The position numbers and the translations under genes were made by a program. Below, piece by piece: positions 50,700 to 64,000 of a stretch of 64,000 nucleotides of DNA. Source of the stretch: Chaenocephalus aceratus (taxonomy: Eukaryota; Chordata; Actinopteri; Perciformes; Channichthyidae). The stretch spans positions 1-64,000 of the forward strand of contig JAMFTG010000572.1 of NCBI GenBank assembly GCA_023974075.1. The letters are read 5' to 3'. How positions within the stretch are numbered: position 1 is the first letter of the stretch; every line of letters begins with the position of its first letter. The notes under the pieces are model-generated. The model was not told the origin of the DNA. It made no database searches and saw nothing but the letters and a program-made list of their open reading frames with translations.

Positions 50700-51480
50700 G
50701 TCTCTCAATGAGATTCACCGGTATAAATAAAGGCTATATTCTGCATTGATGTTGAGTCATAGGTCACATGGTCATAGGTCACATGGCACAGCTTGAAACA
50801 GGAAGAAGGTATTTCCAGCTGCTCGTGGGTTCATGGCGTTGGAGTTAAACCACTAGAGAAGCTCCTGTAGCCGACCAAGTTATTACCCATAATGCTCTCT
50901 CTCAGGACACAGCCATCCTACCTGAGGAGTCAGACGATCTGATTGTTTTCTTAAAAGCCTGAAACCAGGTGTGGCGTTTCAGCAGCAGACTGAATGAGAT
51001 GTGCAACAAATACAAAAGTTACAAAAATAAATGTTTAGTGTTTAAAAACAGCGCCTTTGAGTTACTCGTGTTTTTGTTGTTGTGAGTCTTTATTCAGAGA
51101 GAAAGTCAAACACATTGGTAAAAGTGTATTTAGGAAACATGCTTTGGACCACACACACTTCTTGATCAAGGACCATAGACAGTATCTGTAAATCGCAAAG
51201 AGAAGACGATGTGAATAACTGGATAAAACACATAGATTGGATTTGAAACGCTTTTGTTACACTGTTTACAAGGCATTGGACGTGAGTTAAATTATAGTGA
51301 AAAGTCATAATAAATACACACAGAAATATATATTTATATATTGCGGGTGTATACACAACATAACATCCTGAATCCTCAGGTTTCCCACATGTGCAGCTTT
51401 AGGCTTGAAGGTCATTAATCAAAGGGTTTTACAATAATCCATAAAGCAAGCCGTTGAAACTATTAATCAGAAAAATGATT
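50700..51480. other. Intergenic, nothing recognised
   Basis: Between hoga1 and cnnm1. A short stretch ggcttgaaggtcattaatca at 51403 recurs with one change at 54698, inside cnnm1 intron 2, so an unnamed repeat is present. Confidence 0.4.
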
Positions 51481-51512
51481 GATTGATTGATTGATTGTTA
51501 GCGTTGTAGGCT

Positions 51513-51903
51513 ACCTAGCGCCACTTGTTTTGATGTACGTTTTTGTTGATAACGTCGCGAGTTTGTATCGTTCAGTGTTGAGGTGGGCACCGTTAGATTC
51601 TGTGTCTCCTTGCGATCATAAACGATGCGTTGGATGTGCAGCTAGGATAAGTAATAAGGGAGCTAGGAGTGATTATCGGTGCAGTAATAGGTTAGCATTT
51701 TTCGCTCGGGTCATTTAGACGCTTCTTATGAGACTTGTGTTTTGTTTTGGTAAAGATGGTTTGTATCGTCAGTTAGCTGAGATTATTCCCGTTAATCTGG
51801 TATGACACATTAATAGGTTCTTAAATATTAAGATCCCCTGAGACACAGTGTCGTGAAAAAATAAATAAAGTACCCGCCGAGGGGGACCTTCAGGCTTAAC
51901 AGG
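51513..51903. mobile_element. piggyBac-like element, right-end fragment
   Basis: Ends ggcttaacagg followed by TTAA (51904-51907), like 16752-17878. Its body matches 28346-28560 (gccacttgttttgatgtacg...). The left end is missing. Confidence 0.6.
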
Positions 51904-51946
51904 TTAACAAATGTTCATTATCCTGCATTCACTTGTTCACCTACAA

Positions 51947-52426
51947 CAGGGGTGTCAAACTCAAGGCCCGGGGGCCAAATCCGGCCCGCGACTTCATTTC
52001 ATGTGGCCCGCAAGAGCTCTGAAAGAATGTAATATGTTTATTATACGGTTACAGACCGATCTACAGATGCATCATGTCCATAAACTACATGTCCCACAAT
52101 GCATCTTACATTAGATTTTTTTTTTTATTAAACTAACTTTTTTTCAGAATCTGGTTTTTCTTTTAAAATGATTTTGTGACATTCTCACTGAAGAGACTTG
52201 CACTTATTTGCCCATGACTTCTTCTTTCAGACGTAGTTATCTATGATGCTTTTACCCTATCCGATAATAATCCAATGCAGAGGCAATAAAGTAATATAAT
52301 ACATTATTTTAAATATATAAAATATTTATATATGTATTTTTATATAGTCTTAAAGTTACAACCGGCCCTTTGAGTGCAACCATAATGCTGATGTGGCCCG
52401 CGATGAAATTGAGTTTGACACCCCTG
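51947..52426. mobile_element. hAT-like MITE, CAGGGGTGTCAAACTC type
   Basis: Ends caggggtgtcaaactcaagg and ttgagtttgacacccctg, with an 8-bp duplication AC/TCTACAA matching at 7 of 8 (acctacaa / atctacaa). Two ggcccgc-containing subterminal motifs sit near each end. A widespread fish and vertebrate hAT MITE type. Confidence 0.85.
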
Positions 52427-52539
52427 ATCTACAACATCCTCTGCCACATGTAGATTATATATGTATTATATATTATAGAGGATGTTGTGTACATGTACAG
52501 TAGGCTATATAGTTGACTTCATCTGCATCACATTGGTCT

Positions 52540-52735
52540 TGCAACATAATCTTGCACTTTGTTATTGCACTCTGTTTCTTCCTGCACTATTTTATTGTTT
52601 TTATAAATGTGTTTTATTGGTTTATGTCTTATATTTATGTTGCATTGTTGAAGGAGCCTTGGACTTCAGATGCTCACATATCTACACTGCAGCTATAATG
52701 TGCGTCTGACAGTAAAGCCTTAATTTGCATCTTGA
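52540..52735 (+). repeat. LINE-type 3' tail, copy 2
   Basis: Ends gacagtaaagccttaatttg; matches 2625-2815 in reverse. It ends only about 220 bases before the cnnm1 start codon. Confidence 0.5.
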
Positions 52736-52952
52736 ATACACTCTGGATTACAGTCATGTCTGATGGCAGTGAGCTCTGTGCTATTTTTGGAAAGTTACGT
52801 CAGGCATGGTGGAGGCAGAACATCCTTCAGAGAGCTGCTCTTCCTCCTCCTCCTCCTCATCCTCCTCCTCTTCCTCCCACATGGACCGGAACCACGCAGC
52901 ACCACGTGACCCGGTCGCTCTGGACTGAATCCTCCTCCCGTCACACCGCATC

Positions 52953-56236
<3,284 letters not shown>

Positions 56237-56239
56237 AGG

Positions 56240-57180
56240 TTAAATTAGGTCTAGTCTCTGCAGGCATTGGAAAGTGGTGTGCTGGGGACTTTATTGTTGT
56301 CGTTGTTGTTGTTGTTGACACAACACCTCAGGCATGATCTTGATTGCAAGATACATGATGGGATACTTTATACTCTCACACTCATGTTGCAAAAGTGGCC
56401 GAACATCCAGTTCAGATCCCGGAGGTGATGATTACAGATCGATGAGAAACAAAGATGGACGATTAAGAATACAGATAAGGTGAAAAGGCAGCTGCTCTCC
56501 TCTGGACATGTTTGAGTATTTAGTAACCATAGTAACTACATACCCATGATATGATATGGGAAGTGAGAAAACCAGAAACCTTAGATGGTAGATAATGACT
56601 CCAGTCTTTAGACAGGCCGAGGATGGAGGCGTGAGAGGTGTCACCTCACAGTGAGGACACGAGAACAGACTAAAGAACAGATACAAATAATCATGAATAT
56701 TTTTCGGACGATCAACAAACTGATTGGTCGACTGATCGCTGCTGCTTTAGACGCTGTACCCGGTGTACAGAAGACACGTCGTTACACTTTGGCAGACATA
56801 CAGATTACAGGAGGTTGTGACCTCAAAGCTGCTGGTTTGATTTCCTGGACTTCCTATAAAACAGACAGATGCCCTTTAGCTCCACTTCTTAACCTCTATG
56901 TGCTCTTCGAAGGCTGCTTGTATTGTGACCGTGTCGCAGAAGAGCTGCTCGGCCCTACAGACACACGTAGGTCCAGCTCTGCAGAGCTGCTGCTGCTGCA
57001 GAGGTTGCACTGTTTGCAGGAATCAGCTGCAGAGTGGGTGGGTTGCTCAGCAGCCAATCAGAAGCCTCGCTGCTGGTCCCTGCCTCCTCGTGCTCAGAAA
57101 CCCTGCAGAGTCAGCACTTCTGCTGCTGGGTTTGAGGTGAGGCGGAAGAGAGGGAGGTAAACACAGAAGGACACCTTGTT

Positions 57181-57213
<33 letters not shown>

Positions 57214-57715
57214 AGCCAGCTCGTATATCTACATTAAAAACATGATTTTGCGTGAAAATTAATGATGAACTGATGATCAAAATACATCATCTTTAGTCTG
57301 GACACTGGGCCTGTTTACGGAAGAGAAAACACGTTATATGTTGGCAGCCATCTTGATATGATGTAACCACTGCTTGTGATGCACTTTTCATATGTTCCAC
57401 ACACGCCTCGCTCTGGAGTCACCACTTTGCCTTTTTTGACCTTGACATATCTTTCGATTAACAATCACAAGATGCATTTCCAAACGGTGCACAGGTTGAT
57501 CAGACCTGCCTCTCACGTGCCCCTCTTTGTGTGTGTAAGTGTGTGTAAGTGTGTGTTACCGTGCACGTTGTGTGAAGGCAGATGCAATCAGAGTTTTAGG
57601 ACGAGCATGGTTTGTGTTGTGATGTGTTCCTGCGCAGAGGGATTTGGAGGAGATCATCTGCACGGGCGGGAGGATTATAAACGACACATTTGCTTCTCTT
57701 TCTCTCTGTTTATCG
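56240..57715. other. cnnm1 intron 3, nothing recognised
   Basis: A 169-residue plus-strand frame at 56651-57160 has no homology to CNNM or any family I know. A short acaggagac repeat is at 57181-57210. Confidence 0.4.
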
Positions 57716-57717
57716 CT

Positions 57718-57803
57718 CCCTCCCTCCCTCTCTCCCTCTCTCCCTCCCTCTCTCCCTCCCTCCCTCTCTCCCTCTCTCCCTCCCTCCCTCTCTCCCTCTC
57801 TCC
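57718..57803 (+). repeat. Polypyrimidine (CCCT/CT)n tract
   Basis: Alternating ccctccct and ctctccct blocks. Confidence 0.9.
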
Positions 57804-58182
57804 TGTAGTAACACTAAAGCACTGCGGCAGAACAACCACAGGTTCCCTCAGTCACTCCTGCAGCAGTGAAGCTCTGGGATAAAAACGTAGCTGCGTATCA
57901 ACGGTTAGAAAATCAAACTGCACTCCATCGTTTGTTTTAAGGGCCCAAAGCGGAGAGTTCGTGCAGATTGACCCTTTTTATCTGCAGATATTCTCTGATT
58001 GGGAACTGATTCTCTGTCATGTTGTGTATTATACACGTATTTAACGTCTGCTGTGGGACAAAGTTATTGTTTTGCAAGTCCAAAGGTACATTTTACTTCA
58101 CGTCCAACAAAGTTCAGTGTTTAGAATACTAAATAAATAATTATTCACCCAACTAGGGCCCAGGTTAGTTTGGTTGATTTAA

Positions 58183-58222
58183 AGGTGCCTTATTATGCTC
58201 AGGTGTATATCAGTATGTAGTG
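58183..58222 (+). mobile_element. Left end of the dispersed element holding the 57-bp array
   Basis: aaaggtgccttattatgctc followed directly by the first array unit. The ending ttattatgc is that of the common fish repeat whose other end is at 62116-62330. Confidence 0.5.
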
Positions 58223-58822
58223 TAGGGCTGCACGATGAATCGATTTGAAATCGAAATCGCGATTTGAAATAATGCGATTATCAAATCGCAAAGCCTGCGA
58301 TTTTTGTTTACTTTTTTTTTTTTTTTTTTTTACAATTTTCTTTATTGTTATTGTGTGTCAGTCCTCCACACCAATCAGAAGTGCTGTGCTCCACATGTAC
58401 CAGCCATTGTTAACCAATCAGAAGTGGCCCATGATAGAAGGTGATAGACAGATTGATCCAATCACCTGCCAAGTGCTTTTGAAATACTTTTCCAAATGGA
58501 GCTTCAGATGGTTTGGTGAACCATCTGAGTCAGGTTAGTGACGCTCCATCACGTGTTTCTATCACAGGGTGAATCTTAAACTGAAGCTCGACTTTAAAGC
58601 AACCCAACGGAAGTTTCATGTAAGTTTAGTTTTTTCACTCGTAGCTCGGGCTGCGGGGTGCTAGAGACGAGAGCACGTTGATACGACCTTCCTAGCCGGA
58701 GTTATGGCCGCATTTTACAATAAACTTCCGTTGGGTCGCTTAAAAACAAATATCGCAAATCGAATCGCAATATTTGTCAGAAAAATCGCAATTAGATTTT
58801 TTCCCAAAATCGTGCAGCCCTA
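58223..58822. mobile_element. hAT-like MITE inserted in the 57-bp array
   Basis: 600 bases with ends tagggctgcacgat / atcgtgcagcccta and a perfect 8-bp duplication ATGTAGTG (58215-58222, 58823-58830). The sub-ends carry gaaatcgaaatcgcgattt-like runs. It interrupts one array unit. Confidence 0.92.
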
Positions 58823-60648
58823 ATGTAGTGTCTCTACTTTAAAGAGTCCTCTCCTGCTGATGTTCAGGTGTATATCAGTATGTAGTGTCTCTACTTTAAA
58901 GAGTCCTCTCCTGCTGATGTTCAGGTGTATATCAGTATGTAGTGTCTCTACTTTAAAGAGTCCTCTCCTGCTGATGTTCAGGTGTATATCAGTATGTAGT
59001 GTCTCTACTTTAAAGAGTCCTCTCCTGCTGATGCTCAGGTGTATATCAGTATGTAGTGTCTCTACTTTAAAGAGTCCTCTCCTGCTGATGTTCAGGTGTA
59101 TATCAGTATGTAGTGTCTCTACTTTAAAGAGTCCTCCTGCTGATGTTCAGGTGCATATCAGTATGTAGTGTCTCTACTTTAAAGAGTCCTCTCCTGCTGA
59201 TGTTCAGGTGTATATCAGTATGTAGTGTCTCTACTTTAAAGAGTCCTCTCCTGCTGATGTTCAGGTGTATATCAGTATGTAGTGTCTCTACTTTAAAGAG
59301 TCCTCTCCTGCTGATGTTCAGGTGTATATTAGTATGTAGTGTCTCTACTTTAAAGAGTCCTCTCCTGCTGATGTTCAGGTGTATATCAGTATGTAGTGTC
59401 TCTACTTTAAAGAGTCCTCTCCTGCTGATGTTCAGGTGTATATCAGTATGTAGTGTCTCTACTTTAAAGAGTCCTCTCCTGCTGATGTTCAGGTGTATAT
59501 CAGTATGTAGTGTCTCTACTTTAAAGAGTCCTCTCCTGCTGATGTTCAGGTGTATATCAGTATGTAGTGTCTCTACTTTAAAGAGTCCTCTCCTGCTGAT
59601 GTTCAGGTGTATATCAGTATGTAGTGTCTCTACTTTAAAGAGTCCTCTCCTGCTGATGTTCAGGTGTATATCAGTATGTAGTGTCTCTACTTTAAAGAGT
59701 CCTCTCCTGCTGATGCTCAGGTGTATATCAGTATGTAGTGTCTCTACTTTAAAGAGTCCTCTCCTGCTGATGTTCAGGTGTATATCAGTATGTAGTGTCT
59801 CTACTTTAAAGAGTCCTCCTGCTGATGTTCAGGTGCATATCAGTATGTAGTGTCTCTACTTTAAAGAGTCCTCTCCTGCTGATGTTCAGGTGTATATCAG
59901 TGTGTAGTGTCTCTACTTTAAAGAGTCCTCTCCTGCTGATGCTCAGGTGTATATCAGTATGTAGTGTCTCTACTTTAAAGAGTCCTCTCCTGCTGATGCT
60001 CAGGTGTATATCAGTATGTAGTATCTCTACTTTAAAGAGTCCTCTCCTGTTGATGTTCAGGTGTATATTAGTATGTAGTGTCTCTACTTTAAAGAGTCCT
60101 CTCCTGCGGATGTTCAGGTGTATATCAGTATGTAGTGTCTCTACTTTAAAGAGTCCTCTCCTGCTGATGTTCAGGTGTATATCAGTATGTAGTGTCTCTA
60201 CTTTAAAGAGTCCTCTCCTGCTGATGTTCAGGTGTATATCAGTATGTAGTGTCTCTACTTTAAAGAGTCCTCTCCTGCTGATGTTCAGGTGTATATTAGT
60301 ATGTAGTGTCTCTACTTTAAAGAGTCCTCTCCTGCTGATGTTCAGGTGTATATCAGTATGTAGTGTCTCTACTTTAAAGAGTCCTCTCCTGCTGATGTTC
60401 AGGTGTATATCAGTATGTAGTGTCTCTACTTTAAAGAGTCCTCTCCTGCTGATGTTCAGGTGTATATCAGTATGTAGTGTCTCTACTTTAAAGAGTCCTC
60501 TCCTGCTGATGTTCAGGTGTATATCAGTATGTAGTGTCTCTACTTTAAAGAGTCCTCTCCTGCTGATGTTCAGGTGTATATCAGTATGTAGTGTCTCTAC
60601 TTTAAAGAGTCCTCTCCTGCTGATGTTCAGGTGTATATCAGTATGTAG

Positions 60649-61705
60649 TAGTGCTGGGGGGAAACGATTATTTCGAAAACGATTAATCGGGCGATTATTT
60701 GATCGATTAGTCGACTAATCTAACGATTATTTTTCTGTTGTTCAATTCATAAAAAACGTAATGTAAAAAAAAACGTAATGTAAAATTTTTTTTTTCACAA
60801 TACTGTGTCTCAGGGGATCTTAATATTTAACAAGCTATTAATGTGTTATACCAGATTAACGGAAATAATCTCAGCTAACTGCCGATACAAACCATGTTTA
60901 CCAAAACAAAACACAAGTCTCATAAGAAGCATCTAAATGACCCATGAGCGAAAAATGCTAACGGACATTGGCACAGAACTCAAGATAAAAGTACCCTTAT
61001 TACTTATCGTAGCTGCACATACAAGATATCCGATTAAAGCTGAGACTCCACAGATTATGTAGGTATATAGTATCATCACTGAGTGATCCGGACTCGCGAC
61101 AGGGGAAGCAAACACAGTCATCACAACACGTACCTTTACAGAGCTTCTAGGGAGATCGTCTCACCACCGTAGCTGTCAATCTGATCAAAAGACGTGTTCA
61201 ATGGCATTAAAATGAGAAAACACGCGGCTGAATCGGTTAATCCATAGGTTTTTAACGTCTATGTATAAAAAAATGATTGAATTTATAATCCATAATTCCA
61301 TTTTTATGTAAAAATCGGAGAGCAAATGCTAGCTGCTAATGGTAGCCACCACAGCTAGCTGCCGCTTTAAATGTTCCAACATAGCCGTTGTGCTTGTGTG
61401 ATATGCCAACTCCATTTGGCAAAGACTGCAAATGACAATATCTTTGCGTTTTGGACTAACTTTAAAATATTCCCATGCTTTTGAAGACCTAGGGCGAGAT
61501 GTTTTCGTTTGAGGGCTTCGTGCGCAATCCTGTGAGGAGGTGGTAGCCGTTTCAGTCTCCATTGTGTTTGAAGTGCGATTGCGAACGGCTTGTTGCTTTG
61601 TTTACACACCCACGTGTGTGTAGCGACGCGTCGATGCGGAAATATGTCGTCGACGATATTTTGAAGTCGACACGTCGACGTCGTCGACGCGTCGCTCCAG
61701 CACTA
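60649..61705. mobile_element. hAT-like element with BED-finger relic, inserted in the 57-bp array
   Basis: 1057 bases with ends tagtgctgg / ccagcacta and a perfect 8-bp duplication GTATGTAG (60641-60648, 61706-61713). It contains the N-terminal part of a hAT transposase (61329-61562, minus) and, at 60800-61260, sequence related to the piggyBac-like family at 16752-17878, 28340-28560 and 51513-51903. Confidence 0.9.
61329..61562 (-). pseudogene. hAT transposase N-terminus with BED zinc finger, truncated
   Basis: 77 residues starting METETATTSSQDCARSPQTK. SKAWEYFKVS ... VICSLCQMELAYHTSTT ... LEHLKRQ fits a BED finger: W-x-x-F, C-x2-C, and a first His. The last His is missing (QL in place of a K-H) and the catalytic domain is absent, so it cannot work as a transposase. 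The start codon is 17 bases inside the conserved flank. Confidence 0.7.
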
Positions 61706-62115
61706 GTATGTAGTGTCTCTACTTTAAAGAGTTCTCTCCTGCTGATGTTCAGGTGTATATCAGTATGTAGTGTCTCTACTTTAAAGAGTCCTCTCCTGCT
61801 GATGTTCAGGTGTATATCAGTATGTAGTGTCTCTACTTTAAAGAGTCCTCTCCTGCTGATGTTCAGGTGTATATCAGTATGTAGTGTCTCTACTTTAAAG
61901 AGTCCTCTCCTGCTGATGTTCAGGTGTATATCAGTATGTAGTGTCTCTACTTTAAAGAGTCCTCTCCTGCTGATTTTCAGGTGTATATCAGTATGTAGTG
62001 TCTCTACTTTAAAGAGTCCTCTCCTGCTGATGTTCAGGTGTATATCAGTATGTAGTGTCTCTACTTTAAAGAGTCCTCTCCTGCTGATTTTCAGGTGTAT
62101 ATCAGTACGTAGTGT

Positions 62116-62330
62116 CTCTACATGTCTCCATGCTTTAATGTTCAAAAAGCTCTTTATTTTTCTCATACTGCCTGTGCTGCAGCACCTCTTTTCACCCTCT
62201 GTCTGAAACCAGAGCCCAGTCTGGAGGGAACACAGGGATTTTACCCTTTTAGACCATGTACATGCACTAAAACCTATATAACATACAGGAAAAATAAACC
62301 CCAAAAAGCCGAATAGAGCCTGTTAATGTT
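62116..62330 (-). mobile_element. Right end of the dispersed element holding the 57-bp array
   Basis: ccatgctttaatgttcaaaa, catactgcctgtgctgcagc and cctctgtctgaaaccagagc are typical of a very common fish repeat. The 57-bp array begins and ends within it, so the array arose by tandem growth of an internal piece. Confidence 0.6.
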
Positions 62331-62487
62331 ACCCAGATATCTAAAATGCAAATGAAGCTGCTTTTAGGGACGGCCCATTGTTACTCCTTGTTTGGCCTGA
62401 ATGTTAAGCAGTGTGTCTGTGCAGTACAGAGACTCTCCTCTCTGCCTGGGGAGAGACCGGACAGACAGGAAGCTGAACGCTGAACAT

Positions 62488-63549
62488 TACACACACCAAC
62501 ACACACACCAACACACACACCAACACACACACCAACACACACAACAATACACACACCAACACACACACTAATACACGCACCAATACACACACCAACACAC
62601 ACACTAATACACACACCAATACACACACCAACACACGCAGCAACACACACACCAATACACACACCAATACACACACCAACACACGCACCAACACACGCAC
62701 CAACACACGCACCAACACACGCACCAACACACGCACCAATACACGCACCAACACACGCACCAACACACGCACCAACACACGCACACCAATACACGCACAC
62801 CAACACACGCACCAACACACGCACCAACACACGCACCAACACACGCACCAACACACGCACCAACACACGCACCAACACACGCACCAATACACGCACCAAC
62901 ACACGCACCAACACACGCACCAACACACGCACCAATACACGCACACCAACACACGCACCAACACACGCACCAACACACGCACCAACACACGCACCAACAC
63001 ACGCACCAACACACGCACCAACACACGCACCAACACACGCGCCAACACACGCGCCAACACACACACACCAACACACACACCAATACACACACCAACACAC
63101 ACACCAACACACACGCCAACACACGCACCAACACACGCACCAATACACGCACCAACACACGCACCAACACACGCACCAACACACACACCAACACACACAC
63201 ACCAACGCACGCACCAACGCACGCACCAACGCACGCACCAACGCACGCACCAACGCACGCACCAACGCACGCACAACGCACGCACCAACACACGCACCAA
63301 TACACGCACCAACGCACGCACCAACGCACGCACCAACGCACGCACCAACGCACGCACCAACACACGCACCAACACACGCACCAACACACGCACCAAACAC
63401 ACGCACCAACACACGCACCAATACACGCACCAATACACGCACCAACACACGCACCAACACACGCACCAATACACACACCAATACACGCACCAACACACGC
63501 ACCAACACACGCACCAACACACGCACCAACACACACACCAACACACACA
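62488..63549 (+). repeat. 12-bp minisatellite (ACCAACACACGC)n, 1.06 kb
   Basis: About 88 copies with acacac/acgc and aaca/aata variants. The left and right ends are mostly ACAC, the middle mostly ACGC, and a block at 63204-63358 has caacgcacgc. The minus-strand frames stay open (VCVGACVG...), giving false frames up to 422 residues. Confidence 0.96.
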
Positions 63550-63659
63550 TCCTGGAGCAGAGTCTGCAGCTCTCTGCCAGACACACACCAGAGGAGCAGC
63601 GTGAGCTTCACAATGAAGATGAGGAAAGACTCTGTGTGGGTCGAAACGTAACGGGTTCC

Positions 63660-63780
63660 TACGGTCATTCAAAACCTGGAAAAGTCATGGACATTCAAAA
63701 TGCTAATTCCAGGCCCTGGAAAAGTTATGAAAACCAATATTTTTCCCAAAGTTTTGGAAAAGTCATGGAAATGTAACTAA
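63660..63780 (+). repeat. Dispersed repeat with ctggaaaagtcatgga units
   Basis: ctggaaaagt(c/t)atg(g/a)a occurs three times, at about 63676, 63717 and 63757. A widespread fish repeat. The final 200 bases of the window show nothing else. Confidence 0.5.
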
Positions 63781-64000
63781 AGTTGCATCAAATATAATTT
63801 ATATTTTATCTAATCGCCGACATCGTAATACTATAATGATAATAAATACTGTATCGTATAGTAATGAAACGTAAAATGGCTTTTAACTGACGAGGGTATT
63901 TTGCTGGTGAGAGATTAGTTGCTTTAGCGTGAAGCTAGTAAGCCTACTATTGGATTTGTTTTAGATCGGCACGACATGTTTCAGACCTTATTCTCCTGTT

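Larger units (their letters stand above)
58196..62115 (+). repeat. 57-bp minisatellite array B, about 40 copies, interrupted twice
   Basis: The same unit as array A. Blocks: 58196-58222 (part unit), 58823-60648 (about 32 copies) and 61706-62115 (about 7 copies). Gaps are the insertions at 58223-58822 and 60649-61705. The T/C variant of gatg(T/C)tcag is present; two units at about 59134 and 59816 share the same loss of ct and the change to gtgcatatc, so a block between them was copied. Confidence 0.96.

Noticed and set aside
56651..57160. 169-residue frame as a possible cnnm1 exon 4
   Set aside because: Does not contain the expected continuation (a Gly-Lys-Ser-His start and the second CBS motif) and has no matching splice sites.
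58860..60718. Frames of 102, 235 and 297 residues with the same 19-residue repeat
   Set aside because: Same minisatellite as above in a cnnm1 intron; the last frame simply runs into a hAT element.
62381..63672. Frames of 354-422 residues rich in VGACVGVC
   Set aside because: 12-bp repeat array open in three frames; Cys/Val/Gly content follows the repeat.

Overview
This window is vertebrate nuclear DNA, almost certainly from a ray-finned (teleost) fish. The evidence is two split genes with canonical GT..AG introns and vertebrate-type proteins, very long (GT)n/(CA)n tracts, many short hAT-like DNA transposons with 8-bp target duplications, tRNA-derived SINEs, L2-like LINE ends and several kilobase-scale minisatellites. 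The species cannot be told from the sequence alone. No rRNA, no tRNA gene, no CRISPR array and no bacterial-type operon is visible.

Only two protein-coding genes can be supported, arranged head to head. hoga1 (mitochondrial 4-hydroxy-2-oxoglutarate aldolase, last enzyme of hydroxyproline breakdown) runs on the minus strand from the start codon at 46335 to the stop at 20706. All seven coding exons can be read with intact phases, giving a complete 333-residue protein. cnnm1 (a cyclin-M / CNNM family membrane protein) starts at 52953 on the plus strand. Its first three coding exons (476 residues: signal peptide, extracellular domain, CNNM transmembrane domain and first CBS motif) lie in the window and the rest lies beyond the right edge.

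Layout: 1-20 kb is gene-free as far as I can see. It holds a 1.4-kb inverted-repeat element, a relic of a THAP zinc finger, a polypurine/(GT)/(AC) cluster at 6.8-7.5 kb, a hAT nested in another hAT (8.56-11.42 kb), a SINE, a fold-back element (14.9-15.9 kb) and a TTAA-flanked piggyBac-like element. 20.7-46.3 kb is hoga1, whose introns carry most of the other transposons and a 1.7-kb array of a 57-bp repeat. 46.3-53 kb is the intergenic space between the two genes, with two L2-like LINE relics, one split by an insertion that carries a roughly 33-bp minisatellite of about 50 copies. 53-64 kb is the start of cnnm1, whose third intron holds a second, larger array of the same 57-bp repeat, itself broken by two hAT-like insertions, and a 1-kb 12-bp repeat array.

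The two genes have no obvious functional link. Points that stand out are (GT)n tracts lying directly at several splice sites of both genes, two hAT insertions at the same spot of the 57-bp repeat unit, an element framed by 85-bp direct repeats, and two introns inside the conserved core of cnnm1. I found no convincing new gene system. The long open frames over the minisatellites are artefacts of repeat units whose length is a multiple of three or that lack stops.
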